DNA from: Lytechinus variegatus
Lineage: Eukaryota > Echinodermata > Echinoidea > Temnopleuroida > Toxopneustidae
Assembly: GCF_018143015.1 (NCBI RefSeq)
Contig: NC_054740.1
Coordinates: 71,197,856-71,261,855, forward strand
Reading direction: 5' to 3'
Length of the DNA: 64,000 bases
Below, piece by piece: positions 21,729 to 33,791 of the stretch (its first letter is position 1; each line of letters opens with the position of its first letter). The position numbers and the translations under genes are program-made. The notes beneath the pieces were generated by a model. That model saw nothing but the letters and a program-made list of their open reading frames with translations. It was not told the origin of the DNA and searched no databases.

Positions 21729-24700
21729 GTGAGTACGATAATTATTCTACTTCCCAATTTCTTAAAAAATAATAAAATAACTTTTCATGCTTAAACAAAC
21801 TAAATGTGATTGTTAAAGATTACTTATTAGACTGGTATTCATTTTGATTTACCCAACTCATTGTGTCACGCCGAAATTTAACAGGGTAAATATATTATTA
21901 CTTGATTACTCCCTTTATGATATTTTCCGTGTCTATTTTACGGATAGAACATGGAGTAACAGGAATATTATACCCCATTCATATACGCTGATATTGCAAT
22001 ATTGAATTAATATTAAATCAAATCAAATCAAGTATTATCATTGTATCGATATTGCCTCAGGTTTTTGAATGACCAGTGCTCCTTGACGCATCTGTAGTGA
22101 CTCGCTCCTCTGCTTTGTTCCATCACCGTGTCCCCTTATATTCACTTGACTTTGCCGCAATTATTATTTTTTATCATAATGGACGTTTTTTTTTATTCTC
22201 ATTTCAGAAAAAAAGATACAATGAAGAATATATACAAAAATGAGTACTAAGACACAAAATAGAAAATTAGAAATCATATCGTATGATCACTGGAGTGGGG
22301 GGGGGGGGGATAGCCGATTCAGTGATGCTGATATATTAATTTTCTATTGGGGTCGTGAAATCAATTATATATTATGCACCAATATGTTTGTTTCTTTTGT
22401 ATTGTGTTTTTCTTATAAGAGCTACCAAACTATCAAGAAAGATAACTGACAGTCTTTTTCAGGACCTCAATTCTCTCTACCATGAAAACCTTTAATAATC
22501 ATCTTGTGGTTGTTCTTATTCATCCACTAAGCATTAATATCTGGGAAATATTATACATGTACATGATGTATATGGATGGAAAATCAATAAAGCATATACA
22601 ATTGAATTGGTTTACATTAAGGGCGCAGACTCTTGAAAACTATAACCGTTTGCATAAGCATCATAAGTTCATCAACCCTGCAGTATTCTGTGTCGGTTCC
22701 GATCTGTAAAAGAGCTATGAAATTTCAGTAAAAGGGAGGAAGTATTACTGTAAAATACGGTATTGGCTGGGATAAACAAAATATACGGTATAAAAGACTA
22801 TATTATTTGTAATTTTCTTTCGACGTTAAAGGAAAATTAAAGAGTTTTCATAAGAAAGATTTCGCATTGTGCATTTCTATCAATCTACAAAATTCATTCT
22901 TAATGTACAATGAAAGTTTTTTTTTACATTCACAATTATTTCATTCTTCTTTCATAGCTTATGTTTGGCTTACTGGTGATGAGAGTTTCAATATTTTTTC
23001 ACTTGATATAAACCGGAGCGTTGAAGAAGATTTCATTTGGATATTCAACACAACTATTGGCAGGAGGATCAATGTATCCATAAAAGAGTTTGATTTCGAA
23101 AGAGGACATGTTTTAATTACAATTGGTGATGGGACTGAAAGAGATGGATATAACGCAAATTTTGAGGACACATCAACTTACACTCAAGTAGCAAGATTCA
23201 GTGGATCAGATCCACCAAGTTTTGTGACATCAGTAAGCAATGCAGCATGGATAAGAATTAGAGCAAGGCGAGTCTACTGGAAAATGGATTTTAATATAAC
23301 CGTATCGTCTACTAATATGTCAGGTAAAGCGTTTTGAAATATTACTTTGAAGCTATTAACGTAGGCTATGGTTTGAATTAATTTTGTTATTGTAGTTTTA
23401 TCAATGTACACGATGTATTGATATTTTAGTCTTCATATTACTATCTATAACGAGTTATTGCAAACCGAAAGGGACTAATATATTGGCCCCATTGCTTTGT
23501 TACAATTTTTAGATAATTATATGAATGTCACTTTTGTGGTTTCTTGTCAGCGACATAAAATAGATATACGAAAAAATGTTGCACAGTCGAGCTGTAATAA
23601 GTTCAATAATATAGTTTAAGTGCATCAAATTAAACATTCATAATTATTAGGAAGAACAAATCGAAGAGAAAATTGCGTACATACATGTATATCATAAAAA
23701 CGAAACTATATAGAAAGCTAAAAGAGGTTTTAAAATCAACATGTAGAAACTGGTTATTGCTCAAGTTGTTATCAAGATTTTTATACGCTATGTAACTACA
23801 AGAATATTTATTAGGAGGCTGCACTTTACCAGCTCCGCTTTTTAGCAGCCTCCTCCATTTCCAACCTGATATGTAATAATCTTGAATGTAATTGTTGTAC
23901 AGGGATACCGTAATATGTTTTGTTATTTGTATGTCAAATGTACAAAAAAAACTGTAATTATTGAAAATGGAAATAAACGAAAGGAAATGAAATGAAATAA
24001 AGGTAGGAAATGACAGACAAATGTAACATTATCTAAATTCAATTTTTCATCAGATATAATTGAATTACAAGAGGGTGAAACGATATCGCTCAGATCAATG
24101 AATTACCCGTCAAACTACCCAAACAACTACTATCATCTATGGGACATCCGAACCCACGAAGGCTACGTCATCGAAGTTATTGTAAGATCATTCCACGTGG
24201 AAACCGGGAACGACCACGTGTACATAGGTGATGGCGTTGATAGCTTTACAAACCAAGGATCAAAATGGCAAGACTGGACAGGATTATGGGAGAATGAGGT
24301 CCTAGAATCACGAGACTTCACATCATCTACCAATTCTATCACCATGATCTTTACCACTGATTATAGCACAACAAAGTCAGGATTCTGGATCCAGCTACGA
24401 GCTGCTAAGAAATCAGGTTAACAACGCTTTATATACAATTTATTTTCAAGATTATTATTTTCAGAATTTATTCATAACAGAGCAGTGCTTGACGATACAA
24501 AGATTTTGGAAGATAAAAATCAGCTCTCGATATTGTACTATATTTGCTGTTTTCTTGATTAGCTGGAAAATGGGTTATTTCAAGTACGATATTCGCAAGA
24601 AATTTTCGACGACGAAAGTGAAATCGGCAAGATATTGCAATAAAATCTTATCGTACCAAATACAAAGGTTAAAATCACTGCACGAATCAGTAAGCTTGAG

Positions 24701-27700
24701 GATAAAAAGATTTTAAAATTTCACTTTTTGGAAGATAAAAATCAACTCTAAATATTGTACTATATTTGCTGTTTTCTTGATTAGCTGGAAAATGGGTTAT
24801 TTCACGTATTTGGTGTTGGTGTCGAGAGCGTGAAAAGGCTGCTGAACCGAGATCCAACACCGAGCTGAGTTATTTTTTATTTTTTTTTATTTTTTTAAAC
24901 AAGTGCACACCTAGTTACCAATAATGCATATAGCATTTCCATTTATTTGAAAGCATTGGTCCGCGGCCGGGGATCGAACTCCGGACTTTCTATGTGTAGC
25001 CAGGCGCCTTAGACCACTCGGCCACGGCACTCCACTTACGTTCAGAGGAGCGATACCGATTGCGTTACCGATAGCCTATGACGTCAAGTCTCTGCACTGC
25101 GCTGCGTTGCTGATCATCTCAACTTTACGCGAGAAATTCTCGACGACGAAAGTGAAATCGGGAAGATATTGCAATAAAATCTTATCGTACAAAATACAAA
25201 GGTTAAAATCACTGCAAGAATCAGAAAGCATAAATATTATTTTTCATTAAAATGTATAAAACTCTAATGATCTTAACCGTAAAAAAAAATTTACGGGGAT
25301 GTTTCATCGTGTTGGCCGCCTGTTCGTGAGCTACAGTTCATCAACACCAACACCGAACTTCATGATTTTCCCAATCCATGGGGGTTGGTGTTGGTGAAAG
25401 GGCAAATTGCACGTAGATCGTCAACACCAGCTGTAACGCTCGGTTCAGCAGACGACATTGAATCAACACCAGCGCTCAACACGAACTGCCGGAAATGCAT
25501 CATATTTTCCGAGGTCAATCCTAACACCAGCGTGATTTCAAGCATGTTGTTGTGGCTGCCTGATGTGTTTTTGTCACAACACCAACACTAGATTTCAACA
25601 CCGTACTTGAAATCACCCAATATATACTACAGAATGTATGTATACCAAAATGGGGATCATGTTTCAGCTCATATTTTAAAAGCTTTGATACTTCAATCCT
25701 TTCATACACAAATTAAAGATACAATGTGACTTTCGGCAAAAAAAAATCACATGAACATTTTTATCTTTTAGGTTTACTGAAATCATTTGCCCCTTAATTA
25801 CAAAAAAAATGTTGTAAATTGATGTTTAAAATATAGTTATCATTCTAGTGTAAATACTATGTGTAAAAAAAAAACATTTCATCTTGGGCAAGAGACTTAC
25901 AACTATTTTGATCCTTTAGCCCTTGATTTGGTTATGTTCAATATGGCCGAGGAAATATTTAAAAGGCTTTAAATTCTCGGACGGGAGAAATATTAATTTT
26001 GTAAAATAAAGTTAATCACGTTTCATCGGCTGTGTATTAAGGTTGCTTATTCGTATGTTAGAACAAAATAAATAAAACATAAATTACCTTATACAAAATT
26101 TATGATTACTTCATTGTAATGGCAAGTCCATTAGTCAATGAAGGGTACAGTTTTCTTCATTATGTAACCCATTATCGAGTTAATTAAGGGGAAAGTTCAC
26201 CCTGAAGAAAAGCTTATTGTAAAAAAAAGACCCAAAATAATAACAACATTGGTGAATGTTTGAGGAAAATATATCAAAGATTATGAAAATTATTATAATT
26301 TTTAGTTTATTTGTTATGCCATATGAGCATTTGCTTCATGCGTAATGTAATAAAAGACTTTATTTTGTCTCAGGAGCGATGCAATTTCATTGATCTTTTT
26401 ACCATGCGATATACAGGAAAGCTGCTCGCATATGACGTCACATATCAAAACATTAAAATTCGAATAACTTTTTGTTTTATTAGTCGATGGATTTTCATCA
26501 AACCTTCACCAATATTTCTCATAATTTCTTTATCTGCTATTTTACACACAAAAAAAATGTGAGGATGCACTTCCTAACACTTTAATTGAACTTGTAAGAA
26601 GAGTTGAAATTTGATATTCTAAGGCCACCGTGGGTTCCTGTGTATCTTTTAGCTAATATTTTATTTTCTTTCGAAAACCCCTAACGTACCACACCCTAAA
26701 GATTAAAAGAAAAAAAATCTATATTTTTCAAAACCGCTTTGTGAGAACCATTACCTGGCTCTGTTGACAAGAGAAACGTGTTTCATTTTTTTACAACACA
26801 GAAAGCGGAACAGCATCATTTGCACCATCACCAGCCAGTGAAACGACAGCTAAACATTTTATTGTTTCATCAAACCTTCCACCTATATCTCCGACAGGTA
26901 TCCGTCATATTATACTTCTTTCAATGCTTTTACAAATTAATAATAAAAAAGATATATTAAACCAGTTCTATGTGTGCATCCATATTCAACCGAGATTTAG
27001 GTGGATAGAAGATATTTGAAAAGTAGTGAATTTAAATGCGAGAGCGCTTAAAATATGTTACTGAAGCCCATAGAAATTACGAACACCCTTTAATTGAGCG
27101 AAGTAATAAAGCACAAAACTGAAGTCCTACTTTGACATGCTTTATAAAAATTGTGGTACGTTTTAGGCAGTATTAAATAGATTAATTTCACGTTTACTCA
27201 AAACTTATTCAATTCGTTTAGGAGCACTCGGACGAAGTAATCTTGGTCTTATATTTCCACTTATAAGTTACGCTCATTTAAGAAAAAAAAAACATGGTCC
27301 GCCCCTGATCTTATGTTTTGAACAAAATATGTAAATATATTCCTGAATATCCGATTGCAATAAAGCACGACGAATTAGACTATTATTAAAAAATTAAGTT
27401 TGAGTTGAAATAGTTTTTGTGATGTTCCTATGTTTTTCCATGTGCGTTTTTGTCATGCAAATTTCTTTATAACATAAATGGCTGACTTTCTTACGTGATG
27501 AAAAAGTTATAGGTTAAGCAAATAAGAACATTAATTAACTTACCGTCGGTACTTCTTTACTTCACGGAACGTATATCATTCGGAGGGTAAGAAGTGTACA
27601 TCAAAGGTTGATAGAATTCGATGAAGTCTAGTGACGACTTTCATTATATACCATGCGATAAAATAATTTTAATTTGAGGTTTAATGAGTATTTGAAACAG

Positions 27701-29654
27701 CAACAATAAAATCAAGAGTATACATATTAACTTCTTTGTTTGTAAGACCATCATCTGTTGTTGGCATTAAAATATATTTATTCTAAAACGCAGCAGCAAC
27801 AACAGCATCAGCAGTGGCAACAACAACAACAACCACATCATATGCGAGTACAACCCACAAAGATCCTGCTCCATCAACCCAATCATATATAGGTCCAACA
27901 GGTATGTTACACTTTCCAATGAATGCATTTATTTTGTATTTTATGCAATCTAATGATCCTTCATCAAACTATAAAGAATCTACTTTTGACACTTCCTATC
28001 TAGATGAAAATTGTGTAGTATTTGGAAGGGAACTCTTAATCCAAATGAAAGTTAAGATTGAGGTATATACTATAGCATTGATCGGACAGGTGTCTTTAGT
28101 ACATTCTCTTGCTTCAAAATAGACTTACCTCCAGTGCCATTACCAACATTACAATTTCAAATTCATTTATGTTTATGATCTTCATTTGAATGGTCTACCC
28201 CCACAATTTCTCTGTCAGGATGTTGGAAGAAAATCCACCATTCCGAACTGAGATCTTAGAATCCCTTACTATCATAAAGATGAATACAGTAGAATGGAGA
28301 CACTAAACATGATAAAACTGTAAACGACATTGATTGCGTCAGCAATTTTTTAATTTCTGATATTTTTGTTGGTAAACAGAATTTCACCTTATCACTAATT
28401 AATCTTTGATTTTTCCCCCATTTGGTCCAATAATAGACGCCCTTATTTTCAAGTGGGGAACCATTATATCATCATCCATTATATCATCGTCCATTTTGCT
28501 CCTGGTCATTCTTACCTGCGCGGTCCTAAAATATAAACGATGGAAACAGACAACACGTAATGGCACGGTAAGACACAATTTTTTTTTAAATAGGACAGGA
28601 ATTTGATTGCTTTTCGTTTTTTTTATTTTTGATGTTTTAGCCCGGTGTTTTAGAAAGGAACATGTATGGTATAGAAATCAGAATGAAGACACTGTGACTG
28701 TCATACATACGTGCGCTAATACGATTCAGAAGTTCATTCTTTAAAATTAAAAAGTTCTACATATTTTAATGAAGAAAGTATTGATAATTCTCTGCAGTTT
28801 GGCAATGTTTATATACATTTGTATGTATCAAATCATAATTGTTCAAGAAAGATATGAAATTAATCTTATAAATGCTAATGACGGAACCCACAAATTAAAG
28901 AGATTGATTCCAGATTTAATGAGAATAATTACGTTTTCATTACACAATATTTGTCGTTAATCTTTCCTTGGTTCTGTAATGTTTATTGGTCACAAATTAT
29001 ATTTATGCTTTAATTATCTCCGACTATAATTGAACGAGAAAGAAAAGCTACATAATTCATATTTGTTTCACTTGTCTCTGTTTACATGTTTCAACAACGA
29101 AACACACTATGATGACGATATTTACCGAATATATACAGGAGGGATTAACTGATTATACTCATTTGCCCGGGACATTTGTTTTCCATAACTCTTCTCCTTA
29201 GGATACTACGACCAATGGTCCCGAGTCAGAACCTACGGGAGAAAGAATACAAGAATCTTCCACTGACCCTGATTCTCTTCCTGGTAGACCGTATGAAACT
29301 ATCCCTGAATACCTTCTAGCTCCATCCCATAGTCTTGCGACCGGACACTCTAATTGTCCAGTATCTGGTCCTGATATAAACGAACAAGTAGATGAGTTTG
29401 GATACATGATTCCAGACAGAGACGACGTAGGAGAACTACCTGATGAACAATCACCAGTCAGTCGGGATGGTTATACAGATATCAATCATACATACTTGGA
29501 TACAACCCTTTCTAGTAGTCAGCAAGAATATCCCCACACCTACCATACCTACGAAAGTTCTATGATGATGATGAAAAGCTTCGGAGAAAAGGATGAACAA
29601 TTGTCGAGTCATTATTATAACACTGACAGCACTGACACTTCTAACCGCTATTAA
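21644..29654 (+). CDS. Gene C: two-CUB-domain type I membrane receptor with tyrosine-rich tail
   Basis: Seven exons: 21644-21728 signal peptide, 22958-23323 CUB1, 24054-24416 CUB2, 26802-26897 stalk 1, 27794-27901 stalk 2, 28437-28567 TM, 29202-29654 tail. Phases match throughout, giving about 533 residues: CUB1 29-150, CUB2 151-271, stalk 272-339, TM exon 340-383, tail 384-533. It is the cleanest copy, with no insertion in an exon. Compared with B the two CUB exons carry many replacement changes but few silent ones. The TM exon is longer because ISSS is repeated. The tail ends TDTSNRY. Predicted at the cell surface; ligand and pathway unknown. Confidence 0.85.
22958..23323 (+). CDS. Gene C CUB1 exon
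   Basis: Phase 1-1, 122 codons. CUB landmarks FDFERGHVLITIGDG and RFSGSDPPSFVTSVSN. Against B there are about 23 base differences, of which about 19 change the residue, clustered in the SVEEDFIW, RDGYNANFED and RRVYWK regions. No cysteine. Confidence 0.92.
23750..23997 (+). mobile_element. 5'-truncated LINE-like 3' end in gene C intron 2
   Basis: Insertion relative to gene B between ATGTAGAAA and TAAAGGTAG. It ends with GGAAATAAACGAAAGG and short tandem GAAAT repeats, and contains TATGTCAAATGTACAAA, a layout typical of non-LTR retrotransposon tails. It has no coding part, so the exact clade is uncertain. Confidence 0.6.
24054..24416 (+). CDS. Gene C CUB2 exon
   Basis: Phase 1-1, 121 codons. 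PSNYPNNYYHLWDI, GYVIEVIVRSFHVETG, DHVYIGDG, SSTNSITMIFTTD. About 25 base differences from B, about 20 of them replacement, several changing charge (K/E, D/H, V/E). No cysteine. Confidence 0.93.
24793..25617. mobile_element. TIR element rich in AACACC/GGTGTT motifs, gene C intron
   Basis: Left end GGGTTATTTCACGTAT with GGTGTTGGTGTCGAG; right end is the complement of GGGTGATTTCAAGTACGG with GTGTTGGTGTTG. The D copy (43088 onward) keeps a left end closer to the right one (TTATTTCAAGTACGG). Many CAACACCAACACC blocks lie inside. It contains a SINE in this copy only. An 80-bp direct duplication just left (near 24508 and 24729) repeats GAAGATAAAAATCA. Confidence 0.55.
24872..25042 (-). mobile_element. 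tRNA-Leu/Ser-type SINE
   Basis: On the minus strand the head reads GTGGCCGAGTGGTCTAAGG (A box) and GGAGTTCGATCCCCGG (B box), and the A/T-rich tail is at the left (24872-24900). The D paralog has the empty site GAGCTGAGTTCAGAGG, proving an insertion after the C/D duplication; the target duplication is only about 2-3 bases. Confidence 0.8.
26186..26577. mobile_element. Palindromic MITE, AAGGGGAAAGTTCACC type (gene C)
   Basis: Left end AAGGGGAAAGTTCACCCTG; the right end is a degraded complement (GAGGATGCACTTCC). The arms pair through TTTGAGGAAAATATATC and its complement region GATGGATTTTCATC. The same insertion exists in gene D (44404-44792), so it predates that duplication. Confidence 0.7.
26802..26897 (+). 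CDS. Gene C stalk exon 1 (Ser/Pro/Thr)
   Basis: Phase 1-1, 32 codons after ACAACACAG, before GTATCCG. It encodes ESGTASFAPSPASETTAKHF and then IVSSNLPPISPT. Nearly identical to the stalk exon of D (45022-45117); not found in B. Confidence 0.75.
27794..27901 (+). CDS. Gene C stalk exon 2 (Ala/Thr repeat)
   Basis: Phase 1-1, 36 codons after AAACGCAG. AATTASAVATTTTTTSYAST followed by THKDPAPSTQSYIGPT. Homologous to the single stalk exon of B but with a shorter triplet run. Probable O-glycosylated stalk. Confidence 0.8.
28437..28567 (+). CDS. Gene C transmembrane exon
   Basis: Phase 1-0, 44 codons. DALIFKWGTIISSSIISSSI then LLLVILTCAVLKYKRWK. The TTATATCATCATCCA-like motif is repeated, giving ISSSIISSS and a longer hydrophobic run than in A or B. 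Only the AG at 28435-28436 can serve as acceptor; the upstream one reads TTGG. Confidence 0.85.
29202..29654 (+). CDS. Gene C cytoplasmic tail exon (type 1)
   Basis: Phase-0 terminal exon of 150 residues plus stop. Same motif order as A: YETIPEYLL, GYMIPDRD, DGYTDINHTYLDT, EYPHTYHTYES, SHYYN, ending TDTSNRY. The N-terminal ten residues differ (DTTTNGPESE), where A and B share DTTAKSDRLHN. Confidence 0.9.
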   Translation, partial: DTTTNGPESEPTGERIQESSTDPDSLPGRPYETIPEYLLAPSHSLATGHSNCPVSGPDINEQVDEFGYMIPDRDDVGELPDEQSPVSRDGYTDINHTYLDTTLSSSQQEYPHTYHTYESSMMMMKSFGEKDEQLSSHYYNTDSTDTSNRY

Positions 29655-32134
29655 GAATCCCTCTGCCATGTCTGTAATAGATTAACATAGACTGATACCA
29701 CCTCTAACCCCATTCATGAGAGCGCACATTTATACGATGCGGCTCGGGATATGATGGGAATAGTTCAGAGGACACAATTTGATCAATCGGGAACGTCGAA
29801 TTTGGATTTGTAATTTTAGTAAATTAAGCTAGCACGTACAGTTATTTTGCTAGGAATATTTTCATTTTGAACCTCCCCCCAAACCCCAACCATATCTATA
29901 GTTTCTTCATTATGCATATTTCACCATCATAAAGCTTGTGTGGGTGTGTTTTATGCAGTTTCACTTTGTGCGTGTGTATATACATTTCGTAACTTACACC
30001 TATAAGTATAGGCTTTTATGAGTAATTTCCAGTTTGATTGGGCACCGCTGTAGGACTTTAATCTTAGCAGCGGTAGAAATTATATTAAAATACTTAACAG
30101 TGTTCGTAGTGTAAGAAGTATTGTAGTTCCTCGGATGCAAAATTACTTGATGAATTCAACATATGTATCCAGCATTAAAATAATGTCTAATATTAGTTGT
30201 GATTGAATTTTTGTCAATGTCGTGATTAATAGAAATTAGTAATGATTTGAAATATTATTAATTAGTTTAATTCCACACTTTTACCAGTAGGAATAGCAAT
30301 ATAAAGCATAAATGTCAAAATAGCGGTAGTATACGCAGTTATATTGTGGCAGTATTAGCGGCAATACTATTAGAAGTTTTAGTAATATTAGTTATAGCAA
30401 TCGTATTAGTGGTAAAATGGTAGTAGACCTAGTAGTAGTAGCAGAAGTAACATAAGTAGTAATATAAGTACGGGTATTGCAGTAGTATATTGCAAGAATT
30501 TTTAGTACAAATATGAATATTAGTACTGGAATTGGTATGGGAAATATAGCATCATAATGAGTATCAGTATATAGTATTTGTACTTAGAATATCTTCCCAA
30601 AACCGGGATGAAGTGTATCGGTTTTTAAATCTCAACTTGATTTCCCTGTTCAATCTTTGTAGTTTTAGTTCTTCGTGTGCTATCAGACTACACAGTATTT
30701 TGTTCACAGTGCTGTATTACAATGAATTTACATATAAACACCCAATGAACTAATTGGATTTGTTATTTTCTGCAATACGTATTTTAAAATTGAATGAATA
30801 AAATAAATACTTCCTAAAAATAGAAAATCATAATGGATTTTATTACTAGAGACTGATAAACTTAATATATATTCAGCTTGGACCCTTGTTGTATCTTGAC
30901 TCCTTTTATTTGCTGATTATGAGACTTGAAAAACTTTTCACAATATATTATTGCATGCCTGGATTTTCTTTATCCTTAACCCCTGAAATGGCGGCGGAAA
31001 TCATGTCTCTCGCTCGAAGGTAATCCCCATAAAATAGATAAAGCTCCAAAACTTCTCTTAATGCATTTCCATTCTGCTTTGAACCCCCCTAAAATCTACA
31101 AAAAATCTACCACGCGTGTCGATCACAAGTGGGAAGGGGGGGGGAGTGGTTGTTGATACATCCCCAAATACTTTAGGTTGGGAAGGGTAGCCAGGTACAA
31201 ATAATACAAATAATACAAAAAGTTACAAAATGTGGTATAGATTATAATCTTTGCTTTTCCATTCATTTCAGTGCTTAATCCTTCCTTTAGATAATGTTAT
31301 TTTTATCATGATTGTTTAAAATCATTCGTATTCATAATAAATGTAAAAAAGAGAGCAAATGTTCAAACTTTCAGCCTTTCACATTTCCACTTTGAGAAGA
31401 TGACGCCGGACATCTGGCCCGTTAAAGTGCAATAAATACTGCATAGCTAGCCGGGCTGGCAAGTAGGAGTGTTTTTGAAGCCAAATACCCAACTTTTATA
31501 CGGTGAAAATGTATTGAACTTTTGTTATTGTATAAATTTGTTTCTAAGCCTAAGGTTTCTATTGGTTTGAAATTTGCCAATTTTCTTTAAATTTTGTTTT
31601 TGCTTCGAAACGAACTTTAAAAAGCAACCTACTATGTATCTGATGAAATGTATCAGAATTTGTTGCATATCATAAATAGACCTCATATTAGTTTTATTTG
31701 TACTAAATTTTACTAGATTATATGAGATGTTATATTTAGTGGGGTATAATTAGGCAAATATCTTTAGGGGGCTGAGTTAAGGCGGTGCATTTTATGGGGG
31801 AAATGTGCGAGCGAGCATACCACAAACGGGTGAATTCAGATTTAGTAAACATTTCTGGAGAGCAGAAGAGTCAATCGGTCATATGTTTAAGAGAATTTAA
31901 TGAAAATGACGATGATAAACAAATACAACACGATTCAATAGAAAATCCAGTTGTTTAAAACTGGGAGTAGGGCAGCTGCCTCAAACGGCCATGTATGGAT
32001 CTGCAGAAGTTACCTCTAAAGCACCACGAAAGAGGGCGTCATAGACTTACAGCAATATTCAGCGTTGAGCAATTTGATTGTCATGGTTGTCTTCGAAAGC
32101 AGTTCCATACTGTATGTCTGAATTAGCGCAAGGT

Positions 32135-32300
32135 AGATAGATAGATAGAGAGAGAGAGAGGGGGGGGGGGGGGGGAGAGAGGAGAGAGGGAGAGAGAGGG
32201 AGGGAGAGGGAGAGGGGGATGGCAAGGGAGTGTCATAGAAATATGATAGGAAGACGATTGAGAGAGAGAAATATAGGGAAGAGAGGGGGAGGAAGGACGG
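32135..32300. repeat. (GA)n / poly-G low-complexity tract
   Basis: GATA and GA repeats, a run of about 16 G, then purine-rich imperfect repeats with a partial internal duplication of GGCAAGGGAGTGTCATAG (near 32220 and 32308). Confidence 0.85.
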
Positions 32301-33781
32301 AGAAGATGACAAGGGAGTGTCATAGAAATATGGCAGGAAGAGGATTGAGAGATGAGAGAAAGAAAGGGAGAAAGGTTGCATAGTGGAAAAAAGCTGAAGT
32401 ACCCGAGAATTGAATCTCTGATTTAATAAAAAATATAATCTACCTGCCAAATGCATGTAATATATATATTTGTAAAATTGATAAAACATAACGATCATCT
32501 ATGATATGAGAGGTAAACCGTATCTCTCCGTCGTATAATTGACAATTTTACAAACCTTTTTATACGAAATTGAATTTATTATTATATCTACCTGAAAATG
32601 TTACCAATAATCGAGTCTTGTCATTCGCCATGCATAAGTGCTCCCACCGCGACGACATGCGACACATGGAGACATTACCTGCCGGATAAATACTCGAAAT
32701 TATATTCGGTACAAATATCATGCCATCATTGATATATTGACGAATTACTGACCATTTTGACTGATAAAGCGATTGCTATTCTAGTCTGATCTGAAGGATT
32801 GCCATTATGAATGAATTAGCTAGTGAATCAGTATTTGGATTTTGAATCCAGGAGAAAGTTACTAATAGCTTTTAACTCGAACAATTCAACGAATCACTTC
32901 AAATGACCCCCATATAAAGGGGTTTATATGCATTTTCAAACAACGAAATATCATTAACGATTGTATTCAGCTCATGATCGACCAATTTAAACACAAAATT
33001 TTGAACCCATCTATTCCGGAAGTTTATCGTTCTTATTGATTGTTCAATAGCTGATTTATCTTTAGATGGAGGGTTTCAGGGTGGTAAATCGTATCCCAAA
33101 GGTGATGGTGGCTTCCTGGCTTAAATACTACTTCGATGGAAAAACAAATGTTCAAATGGTGGTCTGTACGAAATTTAACAAGAAAGTGCGCCATCTTTAG
33201 ACAGCGTGTGTATTGTCGCTACCCTTGAACATTAAACGTGACGGTTTTCGGTCGCGAGAAAAAATAGCAAACTTCTTCTTATCACGTGATCTTGCTTAAC
33301 TTGTTCTCCTCCTCTGACAGGGCAAAGAAGGATTTTTTTTCAATAATGGGAAATATTAAACAAAGTTCAATCGTTTTGTTTAATGATGGGTTATATACTC
33401 CTTCATGATATAGGGAACCACGTTCATAGTTATGTCTGGTTAAGAGAGAATACGCTAACCCTTCAGAAAACTGTCAATAGGAATAAGAAAGCTAGTTAAG
33501 TCCGACACTGTGTATGTGCTAATATACTATAACCTTCGGCAATGTGGTAACGTTTGGATACCACGGCTTTTACGAATAAGAGCTGCAACAATAATGATAA
33601 CAATAATGAGAGTAATAATGATGTTGGTGATAGTGAAAATAATATCAGTATAAAGCAATATATTGTAGCCTACGTTCTCCCCTCTCCACATTACTTCAGA
33701 CTTAATATAACAAAGTGTATACTAGTATAATTACTTGCTGAAGAATATACTGGTATAATTACTTGGTTGACAATCACGTAT

Positions 33782-33791
33782 GAAAGCGAAA
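33782..33791 (+). promoter_or_regulatory. IRF-like GAAANNGAAA element, gene D
   Basis: GAAAGCGAAA, 131 bases upstream of the ATG, with the same downstream TGCGTCAC as B and C. Conserved even though the D gene has a different tail. Inferred site. Confidence 0.35.

Noticed and set aside
2337-29654. Strict ITAM or ITIM in the tails
   Set aside because: YETI...YLLA and YTDI...YLDT have suggestive tyrosines but the +3 residue or the -2 residue does not fit the consensus.
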